Below, one piece after another: positions 1 to 7,741 of a stretch of DNA of 64,000 bases. Location: the NCBI RefSeq assembly GCF_024495425.1, contig NZ_JANHJR010000003.1:496001-560000 (forward strand), read 5' to 3'. Under the pieces are notes generated by a model, which was not told the DNA's origin, did no database searches, and saw only the letters and a list, made by a program, of their open reading frames with translations. A program made the position numbers and the translations under genes. The stretch's first letter is position 1, and every line of letters begins with the position of its first letter. This stretch comes from Haloarchaeobius litoreus. Lineage in GTDB: Archaea; Halobacteriota; Halobacteria; Halobacteriales; Natrialbaceae.

Positions 1-839
1 TCGGGGGCGGTGTCGGCCAGAACGCCCGCCTCCGCGGGATGCTCGAGACGATGTGCGAGCAGCGCGGCGCGGACTTCTTCGCGCCCGAACCCCGGTTCCT
101 GCGCGACAACGCCGGGATGATAGCCGTCCTCGGCGCGAAGATGTACGCGGCCGGGGACACGCTCGCCATCCCCGAGTCGCGCGTCGACCCGAACTTCCGG
201 CCCGACGAGGTGCCGGTCACGTGGCGGGACGACGACGAGGACGTCGCCATCGCCCCCGAGTCGGGGCCGGTCCGCGGTGCCGAGGCCGTCGTCGAGTTCG
301 ACGGCGACACGGTTCGAAAACGGCGCGTCCCGAAGCGCTACCGCCACCCCGACCTCGACGCGACGCTGCGGAGCGAGCGCACGACACAGGAAGCCCGGCT
401 GACGAGTCTCGCCCGGCGGGTCGGCGTCCCGACGCCGGTCGTCCGCGACGTCGACGTCGGGTCGGCCACCATCGAGTTCGAGTACGTCGGCGCGGCGGAC
501 CTGCGCGACGCCCTCTCGGCGGCACGGGTCCGCGACGTTGGACGCCACCTCGCAACGATCCACGCCGCCGGGTTCGTCCACGGCGACCCAACCACCCGGA
601 ACGTCCGGGTCGGCGGCGACGACGACCGCACGTACCTCGTGGACTTCGGCCTCGGCTACCACACCGACCACGTCGAGGACTACGCGATGGACCTGCACGT
701 CTTCGACCAGAGCCTCGTCGGGACCGCCGACGCCCCCGACGAGCTCCGGGACGTCGTCCGCGACGGCTACCGCGAGGCCGGCGACGAGCAGGTGCTCACG
801 CGGCTGCAGGACATCGAAGGCCGCGGTCGGTACCGGTGA
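1..839 (+). CDS. Kae1-Bud32 fusion (KEOPS), 3' part only
   Basis: This is the C-terminal end of the bifunctional tRNA threonylcarbamoyladenosine synthase/kinase. The 5' end lies outside the window; the reading frame is set from base 3. The first residues carry the Kae1 GGVGQNARLR segment that closes the ASKHA-fold catalytic domain. A Bud32 atypical kinase domain follows, with a VRKRRVPKRYRHPDLD lysine region, the catalytic HGDPTTRN loop and the metal-binding DFG in VDFGLGYHTD. It ends in a basic GRGRYR tail, as Bud32 proteins do. In the KEOPS complex, Kae1 makes t6A at position 37 of ANN-decoding tRNAs and Bud32 acts as an ATPase switch. Fusion of the two proteins is usual in Euryarchaeota. 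It is convergent with the HTH gene that follows. Confidence 0.95.
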   Translation, partial: GGGVGQNARLRGMLETMCEQRGADFFAPEPRFLRDNAGMIAVLGAKMYAAGDTLAIPESRVDPNFRPDEVPVTWRDDDEDVAIAPESGPVRGAEAVVEFDGDTVRKRRVPKRYRHPDLDATLRSERTTQEARLTSLARRVGVPTPVVRDVDVGSATIEFEYVGAADLRDALSAARVRDVGRHLATIHAAGFVHGDPTTRNVRVGGDDDRTYLVDFGLGYHTDHVEDYAMDLHVFDQSLVGTADAPDELRDVVRDGYREAGDEQVLTRLQDIEGRGRYR

Positions 840-842
840 GAA

Positions 843-1844
843 TCAGGCGGGCCGCTCTTCGACGTCGGCGCGCTCGCGGATCAGCTCGCGCAGCTCCTCG
901 GCGTCGCGCAGCTTCTCTACCTCCTCGCGCTCGACGATGGCGGTGCCGTCGACGGACTCGCGCTTCGAGCGGTCGACGAAGTACACCGACCGGGTACGGG
1001 TCACGTCGCCGATGGAGGCCATGATGCGGGCGCGCTTCTCGGCGGCCTGGGTGAACGCCGAGTGACCGGTGAGGATTGTGTCCTCGCGGACGTCCCACGC
1101 GTCGCCGTCGTCGCTGGCCTCGTGGTCCTCGCTGACGGCCTTGAACGGCGCGCGTGTCGTCGGGTGGACGTCGAAGCCGACGCGGGTCATCACCGCGACC
1201 ATCGGCTCGTCGTCGGGGTCGGCGTCGGGGTCTTCGGGCGTGGGCTCGGCGTCGCGGACCTCGTCAGCACCGTCCTCCAGCACGTCGACGGGGGCGGTGA
1301 GGGGTGCGTCGAACAGCTTCTCCAGCCGCATCGCGACCTCGACGGAGGCGTTCATGCCGTCCTCGTACTTCGAGACGGTGCGACGGGAGACGCCGAGTTC
1401 GCTGGCGAGCTGGCCGAGGCTCATGTCCTGCTCCTCGCGCTCGTCGGCGAGCAGATCGCCGTCGATGTTGACGTAGAGGCCGCCGGGCGCGGCGTAGACG
1501 AGCGGTGGGACGCCCTCGACGAACAGGCCCATGGCGGTGTCGGGCGCGAAGACGGGGACGCCGTGGCGGAAGTAGACCACGTCCGATTCGAGGTCCTCGT
1601 CGCGGGTCCGGAGGCCGATGACCATCGGGGTCGCGTTGAGGTACGCGCCCAGCCGGCGCATCTCCGCGCCGGTCGCGGCGTCGAACGCGTCGATGTTCGA
1701 GAGCACCTTCAGGAGGACGAGGTCCTCCCCGCGCCGGGCCGCGAGGTCGAAGCTCTTGGGTCGGATGGCACACCGGTCGCTCACGGCGAAGCCCGCATCC
1801 TGGAGCATTGCTGTGAGGTTGCCGACCAGTGCATCCCGGGACAT
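843..1844 (-). CDS. HTH-type transcriptional regulator (conserved archaeal family)
   Basis: A 333-residue protein of the archaeal family annotated as putative HTH-type transcriptional regulatory protein. The first ~110 residues look like a nuclease-fold domain ([21 protein letters not shown]). A Cro/C1-type helix-turn-helix sits at about 138-165 ([21 protein letters not shown]). The C-terminal part is acidic and probably senses or oligomerises. I chose the ATG at 1844 rather than an upstream start at 1892 because a CATATATG box is centred 28 bp before it, which fits a leaderless mRNA. Its target genes cannot be read from the sequence. The neighbouring Kae1-Bud32 gene is convergent, so the two are not an operon. 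Confidence 0.85.
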   Translation of the reverse strand: MSRDALVGNLTAMLQDAGFAVSDRCAIRPKSFDLAARRGEDLVLLKVLSNIDAFDAATGAEMRRLGAYLNATPMVIGLRTRDEDLESDVVYFRHGVPVFAPDTAMGLFVEGVPPLVYAAPGGLYVNIDGDLLADEREEQDMSLGQLASELGVSRRTVSKYEDGMNASVEVAMRLEKLFDAPLTAPVDVLEDGADEVRDAEPTPEDPDADPDDEPMVAVMTRVGFDVHPTTRAPFKAVSEDHEASDDGDAWDVREDTILTGHSAFTQAAEKRARIMASIGDVTRTRSVYFVDRSKRESVDGTAIVEREEVEKLRDAEELRELIRERADVEERPA

Positions 1845-1867
1845 ACCCGTACGTAATCGATTCTTCG

Positions 1868-1875
1868 CATATATG
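1868..1875 (-). promoter_or_regulatory. TATA box of the HTH regulator gene
   Basis: CATATATG read on the minus strand, centred about 28 bp before the ATG at 1844. This is the spacing expected for a leaderless archaeal transcript and supports that start. Confidence 0.6.
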
Positions 1876-2016
1876 TGTTGTGCCGGGCGCAAACGCCCGA
1901 TGTCCGGCGATTCCCGACGAGTCGAGGGGAAGGTACAAATACGAGGTCCGCCGCGCCCGCGGGCCCGCGACCCGGTCCCGAAAGCGATTACCCGCCGCCG
2001 CCGCTACGAACCCCCG

Positions 2017-3285
2017 ATGACGGTCATCGGGCTGGACGACACCGACTCCCGCGAGTTCGGGATGTGCACGACGTACGTCGCCAGCGGCGTCGCCGACCGG
2101 GTCGAAGCAGCTGGCGGCCGGGTCGACCGCGTACTGCTCGTCCGTCTCAACCCCGCCGTCGAGCACAAGACGCGGGGCAACGCCGCGCTCGCGGTCCACT
2201 GCGACGTCGCACCCGAGACTGCCGAGTCCATCGCCCGCGAGGAGCTCGCCGCAGCAGAGACGGACGACCCGAACACGAACCCCGGGTTCGTCGTCGCACC
2301 CGGCGCTCCGGACGCCGTGCCGGACGCCGTCGCCGCCTTCGCCCGCGACGCCCTCCGCGAGATCCACGCCATCGACGACGCCCGCGTCCTCGCCGACGAG
2401 TCCGGCTACCGCCACGGCGGCCACGGCAACGCCCGCGGGACCGTCGGCGCACTCGCCGCAGTCGGCGCGTGGGCCGCCTTCGACGACTGGACGTACGAGC
2501 AGATCAGCTACCGCGAGCCCGACCGCTGGGGCACCGAGCGCGAGGTTGACCTGGACTCCCTCTTCGCCGCCGCGGACCGCCACTACCCCGACGCCTGGGA
2601 CACCGTCGACCGCGTCGAGGGCGAGGCCGTCTGCGTGCCCCACACTCCCTGCCCGATTCTCCACGGCATCCGGGGCGACGACCCCGATTCGGTCCGCGCG
2701 CTCGCCGGCGAGATTCGAAGCGAACCCGTCCACGACTCGCGGCTGTTCGTCACCAACCAGGGCACCGACGCCCACCTCGCCGACGGGGACCTCGGTGCGC
2801 TCGACCCGAAGCGGGGGTGGCGGGTCGACGGGCAGGTCCTCGCGGAGCCGGAGACGCGCGAGGGGGGCCACGTCTTCGTCGAGTTCGGCGACGAGGACGG
2901 CCCACGCATGGACTGTGCCGCCTTCGAACCCACCAAACGGTTCCGGGACCGCGTCCGCGCGCTCCACCCGGGCGACCGCCTCACCGTCTGCGGTGAGATG
3001 GACGACGGCACCCTCAAACTGGAGAAGTTCGCCGTGCGCGAGCTACAAACCACGGAACGCGTGACGCCGACCTGTCCAGACTGCGGCCGGACCATGAAGT
3101 CCGCGGGGCGGAACCAGGGTTACCGCTGCCGGGACTGTGGCACCAGCACCGAGGGCAAGGTCGAGACCACCGTCGAGCGCGACCTCGAACCGGGCTGGTA
3201 CGAGGTGCCACCGTGTGCCCGCCGGCACGTCGCCAAACCGCTCGTCAGGGGCGGGTTCGACGCCGAGACGCACCCGGAGCGGTGA
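2017..3285 (+). CDS. tiaS: tRNA(Ile2) 2-agmatinylcytidine synthetase TiaS
   Basis: 422 residues, the family's usual length. TiaS uses ATP and agmatine to convert cytidine 34 of the AUA-reading tRNA-Ile2 into agmatidine, so that the tRNA reads AUA and not AUG. The N-terminus has the family signature (MTVIGLDDTDSREFGMCTTY). An OB-fold region lies near 300-360 (HVFVEFGDEDGPRMDC), and a C-terminal zinc ribbon carries CPDCGRTMK and CRDCGTS. Start choice: the ATG at 2017 begins the conserved LDDTDS block, and a GATTACC TATA-like element lies about 27 bp before it. The open frame extends further upstream but is not conserved-looking there. It is divergent from the HTH regulator. Confidence 0.95.
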   Translation: MTVIGLDDTDSREFGMCTTYVASGVADRVEAAGGRVDRVLLVRLNPAVEHKTRGNAALAVHCDVAPETAESIAREELAAAETDDPNTNPGFVVAPGAPDAVPDAVAAFARDALREIHAIDDARVLADESGYRHGGHGNARGTVGALAAVGAWAAFDDWTYEQISYREPDRWGTEREVDLDSLFAAADRHYPDAWDTVDRVEGEAVCVPHTPCPILHGIRGDDPDSVRALAGEIRSEPVHDSRLFVTNQGTDAHLADGDLGALDPKRGWRVDGQVLAEPETREGGHVFVEFGDEDGPRMDCAAFEPTKRFRDRVRALHPGDRLTVCGEMDDGTLKLEKFAVRELQTTERVTPTCPDCGRTMKSAGRNQGYRCRDCGTSTEGKVETTVERDLEPGWYEVPPCARRHVAKPLVRGGFDAETHPER

Positions 3286-3350
3286 GGGAAACCGATTCAA
3301 TGCTGTGGCGCGCGGCCGTCTCGGAATCGCGGCGCGCTTCCGATGGACAC

Positions 3351-3366
3351 TGAGAGCTTGCTCTCA
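3351..3366. terminator. Inverted repeat downstream of tiaS
   Basis: TGAGAGCTTGCTCTCA is a perfect 7-bp inverted repeat with a 2-bp centre, 66 bp after the tiaS stop codon. It has no clear T-tract, so it could equally be a protein-binding dyad for the next gene. No open frame that looks coding occupies 3286-3501. Confidence 0.35.
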
Positions 3367-3404
3367 CGCTGGCGGGCGAACCGAAGGCCGCTCGCCGCGA
3401 TCGG

Positions 3405-3422
3405 GCGAGGGACGAGAAGCGC
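3405..3422 (+). repeat. 18-bp intergenic motif, copy 1
   Basis: GCGAGGGACGAGAAGCGC occurs here, between tiaS and the next small gene, and again exactly at 13247-13264, between the mgtE-like genes and surE. Both copies are intergenic and in the same orientation, inside GC-rich sequence that does not look coding. Confidence 0.6.
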
Positions 3423-3501
3423 GGCCGATACTCACAGTAGAAGCGACGGATACTCCCGGGCACCGACACCGACAAACCCCTCCCACCCGAAGCCCGGTTC
3501 A

Positions 3502-3765
3502 ATGACCGACACCGTGCAGTGCTGGCTCGTGGAGCGCTCGTTCGGCGACCGGAACCTCGTGACAGTGATCTACGCGACCGAGGACGGCGCACTGTACCGC
3601 CAGCAGGAGCGCTCGGAGCACGCGGTGCGCCGGTCGCCCGTCACCGCAGGGGCTGCGTTCCCGGCGGCCGAGCTGGAGGAGACGCCCGACGAGGAGACGC
3701 GCGAGCGCTACGCGAAGGAGGCCAAGCGGACGGCGGCGTCGTACGAGCCGGACGAGGAGATCTGA
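3502..3765 (+). CDS. Small conserved-looking haloarchaeal protein
   Basis: An 87-residue soluble acidic protein that I do not recognise as any named family. The N-terminal half looks like a compact beta-rich fold (VQCWLVERSFGDRNLVTVIYATEDGALYRQQ). The C-terminal half is a charged helix (DEETRERYAKEAKRTAASYEPDEE). There is no signal peptide or membrane segment. The ATG at 3502 begins the well-behaved part; the same frame is open back to 3343 but that stretch is arginine-rich and composition-poor. It stands alone between tiaS and the ABC genes. Confidence 0.65.
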   Translation: MTDTVQCWLVERSFGDRNLVTVIYATEDGALYRQQERSEHAVRRSPVTAGAAFPAAELEETPDEETRERYAKEAKRTAASYEPDEEI

Positions 3766-3890
3766 GGCGCCAGTCCATCAGGGCGCCGGGAGGAACAACC
3801 CAACAGATACGAAATCGAATACAAGCAATGGTCTTCGACTATATTCGCCCCCGTAGAGCCACATAGAGCCATGCTACTACCCATCAGAGT

Positions 3891-3900
3891 ATCTATAAGT
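3891..3900 (+). promoter_or_regulatory. TATA box of ABC pair 1
   Basis: ATCTATAAGT places TATAA about 27 bp before the ATG at 3923, the leaderless arrangement. Just upstream is a short direct repeat, TAGAGCCA, twice with a 2-bp gap (around 3854-3871), which might be an operator. Confidence 0.6.
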
Positions 3901-3922
3901 AGCCGAAAAGCGTATATCTGTT

Positions 3923-4906
3923 ATGGCTTCTGTAATCGAACTTACCAACGTGACCAAGCAGTTCGGTGACGTCACCGCGCTGCGAAACGTCGACCTCGCC
4001 GTCGAGGAGGGCGAGGTGTTCGGATTTTTAGGCCCGAACGGGGCCGGCAAGTCCACCACCATCGACATGCTGCTCGACTTCGTCCGGCCCACAGCCGGCG
4101 AGATCCGCGTGCTGGGCATGGACCCCCAGGCCGACAGCGTCACGCTCCGAAGGCGTGTCGGCATCCTCCCGGACGGCTACGACATCTACGACCGACTCAC
4201 CGGCCGCCAGCACGTCCAGTTCGCCATCGACTCGAAGGGTGGCGACGACGACCCCATCGAACTGCTCGAGCGCGTCGGCATCGCCGACGCCGCCGACCGC
4301 AAGGCCGGGGGCTACTCCAAGGGGATGACCCAGCGGCTGGTGCTGGCGATGGCGCTCGCCGGCGAACCCGACCTCCTCGTGCTCGACGAGCCCACCACCG
4401 GCCTCGACCCCGCCGGGGCGCGCGAGATGCGCGAGATCATCCGCGAAGAGGTCGCCCGGGGCGCGACGGTGTTCTTCTCGTCGCACATCCTCGAACAGGT
4501 CGAGGCGGTCTGTGACCGCGTCGCCATCCTCAACCGGGGCGAGCTCGTCGCCGTCGACACCATCGACAACCTGCGCGCGAGCATGGGCGACGGCGCGACG
4601 CTGACGGTGACCGTCGACGCCGAGCCGACCACGGAGACGCTCGACGCCATCGAGGCGCTCCCGGGCATCAACTCCGTCGGTGTGGCCGGCACCACCATCA
4701 CGGTCCACTGCGCGTCGAGCGCCAAGACCGCCGTGCTCGACGCCATCGAGGCGTCCGGTCTCGGCGTCTCGGACTTCGCGACCGAACGCACCTCGCTGGA
4801 GGACCTGTTCCTCCGGTACACCGGCGACGCCGACGGGCCGACCGTCGGGGCGGACGACACGACCGACGACCCGGCCGCCGACGCGGCGATGGAGGTGGAG
4901 CGATGA
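3923..4906 (+). CDS. ABC transporter ATP-binding protein, pair 1
   Basis: A 327-residue ABC ATPase of the NosF/NatA-like exporter class. Walker A is GPNGAGKST (~residues 38-46). The signature-like motif is YSKGMTQR, a variant of LSGGQ common in this class. Walker B is LLVLDEPTTGLD, followed by the switch H in FFSSHIL. A C-terminal ~100-residue domain follows, ending in an Asp-rich tail. It should energise the membrane protein encoded next, whose ATG overlaps its stop (ATGA). The substrate is not evident; relatives export drugs, lipids or ions or assemble copper enzymes. It is closely related to the ATPase at 5852. Confidence 0.9.
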   Translation: MASVIELTNVTKQFGDVTALRNVDLAVEEGEVFGFLGPNGAGKSTTIDMLLDFVRPTAGEIRVLGMDPQADSVTLRRRVGILPDGYDIYDRLTGRQHVQFAIDSKGGDDDPIELLERVGIADAADRKAGGYSKGMTQRLVLAMALAGEPDLLVLDEPTTGLDPAGAREMREIIREEVARGATVFFSSHILEQVEAVCDRVAILNRGELVAVDTIDNLRASMGDGATLTVTVDAEPTTETLDAIEALPGINSVGVAGTTITVHCASSAKTAVLDAIEASGLGVSDFATERTSLEDLFLRYTGDADGPTVGADDTTDDPAADAAMEVER

Positions 4907-5751
4907 GCTGGTCCGCCGTCGCACGGAAGGACTTCCAGGACGCCCGCCTCTCGCGGTCGCTCTGGCTGCTGACGGGGCTGTTCGTCCTGTTCGCGGCCGG
5001 CATGGCGTGGGTGTACACGGAGATCAGCAGCCTCGGCGCGGACGACCCGCAGCTCACCGCGCTCGGGCTGTACGACTTCCTCGCCTCGTCGGCGACGCTG
5101 TTCGTCTCCATCGCGGCGCTCGTGCTGGCCTACAAGGCCATCGCGGGCGAGCGTGATTCGGGCAGCGTGAAGCTCCTGCTCGGCCTGCCCCACTCCCGGC
5201 TGGACGTGGTGCTCGGCAAGGTCGTCGGGCGCACCGCGACGCTCGCGGTCTCCATCGTCCTCGGGTTCGCCGTCGCCCTCGGGGTCATCGTGGCCCTGTA
5301 CGACGCGTACTCGCTGGTCGACTACGCGCTGTTCGTCGGCGTGACCCTGCTGTTCGCGCTGGTGTACGTGAGCCTCATGGTCGGCATCTCGGCCAGCGTC
5401 TCCACCAGCGGGAAGGCAGCCGCCCTCGCGTTCGGCACGTTCGTCGTCGTCGAGCTGCTCTGGGGTGCGGTCGCCACCGCCGCGGTGTACGTCGCCAACG
5501 GCTTCGCGCTCCCGACCACCATGGCCGACTATCCGACCTGGTACTTCGGCATCGTGAGCCTCTCGCCCAGTGCGGCCTACCAGTCCGCCCTCGCGACCGT
5601 CCTCGACGGGGCGAGCACGACCGGCGAGGTCATCGGCGGCACCGCCGAGGCGGTCTACCTCGAGCCCTGGTTCGGCTTCGTCTGGCTGGCGCTCTGGCTG
5701 GTCGTCCCGCTCGCCATCGGCGCGTTCCGGTTCAGCCGGGCCGACCTCTGA
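4903..5751 (+). CDS. ABC-2 type permease, pair 1
   Basis: A 282-residue membrane protein with about six hydrophobic helices. It begins MSWSAVARKDFQDARLSRSLW, the cytoplasmic lead-in typical of ABC-2/NosY-like permeases. The loop VSYKAIAGERDSG-type segment (here LAYKAIAGERDSGSVK) and LLGLPHSRLDVVLGK after TM2 are the conserved coupling region of this family. It starts within the stop codon of the ATPase gene, so the two are translationally coupled and should form one transporter. The C-terminus ends in FRFSRADL, closely matching the second permease. Confidence 0.9.
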   Translation: MSWSAVARKDFQDARLSRSLWLLTGLFVLFAAGMAWVYTEISSLGADDPQLTALGLYDFLASSATLFVSIAALVLAYKAIAGERDSGSVKLLLGLPHSRLDVVLGKVVGRTATLAVSIVLGFAVALGVIVALYDAYSLVDYALFVGVTLLFALVYVSLMVGISASVSTSGKAAALAFGTFVVVELLWGAVATAAVYVANGFALPTTMADYPTWYFGIVSLSPSAAYQSALATVLDGASTTGEVIGGTAEAVYLEPWFGFVWLALWLVVPLAIGAFRFSRADL

Positions 5752-5814
5752 GCGAGGGAACACGGGCCGTGGCGGGGACGGAAGCCGGTTTTCCGGGTCG
5801 ATAAATCGCCGACC

Positions 5815-5824
5815 CCTTTTATCT
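5815..5824 (+). promoter_or_regulatory. TATA box of ABC pair 2
   Basis: CCTTTTATCT lies about 29 bp before the ATG at 5852. Pair 2 therefore has its own promoter rather than relying on read-through from pair 1. Confidence 0.55.
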
Positions 5825-5851
5825 GATGCCTGGTCGTAGCGTGGCACACAC

Positions 5852-6763
5852 ATGGCCGCCATCGAACTCGACGACGTCACCAAGCGGTTCGACGAGGTCA
5901 CCGCACTCGACGAGCTCACCATGACCGTCGAGGAGGGGGAGGTGTTCGGATTCTTGGGCCCGAACGGGGCCGGCAAGTCCACCACCATCGACATCCTGCT
6001 CGACTTCGTCCGCCCGACCAGCGGCTCGTGCCGGGTGCTCGGCATCGACCCACAGCAGCGACCGGAGGCCGTCCGGAGCCGGGTCGGCATCCTCCCCGAC
6101 GGCTACCACGTCTACGACCGGCTGACGGGCCGCCAGCACGTCCAGTTCGCCATCGACTCCAAGGGCGGCGACGACGACCCGATGCACCTCCTCGAACGGG
6201 TCGACATCGCCGACGCCGCCGACCGCAAGGCCGGGGGCTACTCCAAGGGGATGACCCAGCGGCTGGTCCTCGCGATGGCGCTCGCCGGCGAACCGGAGCT
6301 GCTCGTGCTCGACGAGCCGACGACGGGGCTGGACCCCGCCGGCGCGCGCGAGATGCGCCGCATCATCGAGACCGAGGTCGACCGCGGCGCGACCGTGTTC
6401 TTCTCGTCACACATCCTCGAGCAGGTCGAGGCGGTCGCCGACCGCGTCGGCATCCTCAGCGAGGGCGAGCTCGTCGCCGTCGACACCATCGACAACCTCC
6501 GCGACGCCACCGCCGCTGGCGAGACGCTGACCGTGACGCTCTCGACCCCGGCGAGCGAGTCGGCTATCACCGCCGCCGAGGCGGTCGCCGGCGTCCAGAG
6601 CATCGCCGCCGACGGCACGACGCTCACCATCTCCTGTGAGGGCAACGTGAAGATGGACGTCCTCGACGCCATCGAGTCCGCCGGCCACGAGGTCGTCGAC
6701 TTCTCCACCGAGGAGACCTCGCTGGAGGACCTGTTCATGCAGTACACGGAGGTGAGCGCATGA
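5852..6763 (+). CDS. ABC transporter ATP-binding protein, pair 2
   Basis: A 303-residue paralogue of the ATPase at 3923, with the same motif order: GPNGAGKST, YSKGMTQR, LLVLDEPTTGLD and FFSSHIL. The ATPase core is nearly identical, including a 63-bp stretch (6205-6267) that matches 4279-4341 base for base. The C-terminal accessory domain has diverged and lacks the Asp-rich tail of copy 1. Its stop codon overlaps the ATG of a 22-codon mini-ORF, which in turn leads into the permease. It most probably forms a separate transporter with the permease at 6825, although subunit swapping with pair 1 is conceivable. Confidence 0.9.
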   Translation: MAAIELDDVTKRFDEVTALDELTMTVEEGEVFGFLGPNGAGKSTTIDILLDFVRPTSGSCRVLGIDPQQRPEAVRSRVGILPDGYHVYDRLTGRQHVQFAIDSKGGDDDPMHLLERVDIADAADRKAGGYSKGMTQRLVLAMALAGEPELLVLDEPTTGLDPAGAREMRRIIETEVDRGATVFFSSHILEQVEAVADRVGILSEGELVAVDTIDNLRDATAAGETLTVTLSTPASESAITAAEAVAGVQSIAADGTTLTISCEGNVKMDVLDAIESAGHEVVDFSTEETSLEDLFMQYTEVSA

Positions 6764-6828
6764 GTTCCGTCGGACGACTCCCGTCGCCCGACGACCTCAC
6801 GCTCGCCGCCGGGGGGTGGTTCGCGTGA
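6760..6828 (+). CDS. Possible 22-codon mini-ORF linking ATPase and permease 2
   Basis: A short open frame (starting MSSVGRLPSP, ending AAGGWFA) begins in an ATGA overlap with the ATPase stop and ends in a GTGA overlap with the permease start. The product has no recognisable domain. It may couple translation across a gap, or be the vestige of an older permease start: permease 1 begins ATGAGCTGG at the equivalent place. Protein-level existence is unproven. Confidence 0.3.
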   Translation: MSSVGRLPSPDDLTLAAGGWFA

Positions 6829-7688
6829 GTTTCGCACTCGTCGCGAAGAAGGACTTCCAGGACGCCAGCCGGTCGAAGGTGCTCTGGATCCTCTCCGGGC
6901 TGTACGTCCTGTTCATCTCCGCGATGGTCTGGGCGTTCTCCGCGTTCGAGGGGCTACTCTCCGGGGACGAGGCCGCGGCAGCCGCCCAGCAGGGCGTGAG
7001 CTTCAACCTCTACCTGTTCATGGCCGGCGCGACCACGCTGTTCATCTCCGCCACCGCGCTCGTCGTGAGCTACAAGGCCATCGCCGGCGAGCGCGAGTCC
7101 GGGCAGCTGAAGCTCCTGCTCGGCCTGCCCCACTCCCGGCTGGACGTGCTCCTCGGGAAGGTCGTCGGCCGCACCGCCGTCCTCGCTGCCCCCGTCCTGC
7201 TGGGCTTCGCCGTCGCGCTCCTCGTCGCGTTCGCCCTCGGCGTGAACGTCGTCGTCACGGAGTACGCGATCTTCGCGTTGCTGACCGTGCTCTACGCGCT
7301 GGTGTACGTCAGCATCGTCGTCGGCGTCTCCGCGATGGCCAACACGACCACGCAGGCGACCGCCGGTGCCATCTCCATCTTCGTCGTCCTCGAGGTGCTC
7401 TGGGAGCTCGTGCCGACCGTCACGGTGTTCGGCTACTACTACGTCACCGACCAGCCCATCCCCGTGTCGCCGGCGGAGTACCCCGAGTGGTTCTACGTCG
7501 TCACCCGGCTCGCCCCCACCGCAGCGTACAACGTCGCCCGGAACGCCGTCCTCCCGAAGTCAGCCTCCGTCAGTATCGACAGCAGCTCGTTCCTGCTCCA
7601 GGACTGGCTCGGCTTCGTCGTCCTCGGGGTCTGGCTGGTCGTGCCGCTGGTCGTCGGCTACTGGCGGTTCGACGCTGCCGACCTGTGA
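6825..7688 (+). CDS. ABC-2 type permease, pair 2
   Basis: A 287-residue membrane protein with about six transmembrane helices, paralogous to the permease at 4903. I placed the start at the GTG at 6825. It gives MSFALVAKKDFQDASRSK, aligning with MSWSAVARKDFQD in permease 1, and a GGGGGGTGG Shine-Dalgarno-like run sits just before it; a GTG at 6816 is the alternative. It shares an exact 41-bp stretch (7108-7148 with 5168-5208) encoding the LLGLPHSRLDV loop. Helices 4-6 and the external loops are more divergent, as expected if the substrate differs. Confidence 0.88.
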   Translation: MSFALVAKKDFQDASRSKVLWILSGLYVLFISAMVWAFSAFEGLLSGDEAAAAAQQGVSFNLYLFMAGATTLFISATALVVSYKAIAGERESGQLKLLLGLPHSRLDVLLGKVVGRTAVLAAPVLLGFAVALLVAFALGVNVVVTEYAIFALLTVLYALVYVSIVVGVSAMANTTTQATAGAISIFVVLEVLWELVPTVTVFGYYYVTDQPIPVSPAEYPEWFYVVTRLAPTAAYNVARNAVLPKSASVSIDSSSFLLQDWLGFVVLGVWLVVPLVVGYWRFDAADL

Positions 7689-7741
7689 ACGCCCCCCACG
7701 CCACCTGAACCCTTTTTCGGCCCGACGCCGTCCGTCGGAAC

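Noticed and set aside
4312-6090. 592-codon minus-strand frame across ABC pair 1
   Set aside because: Antisense to ATPase and permease genes with clear motifs; low-complexity composition.
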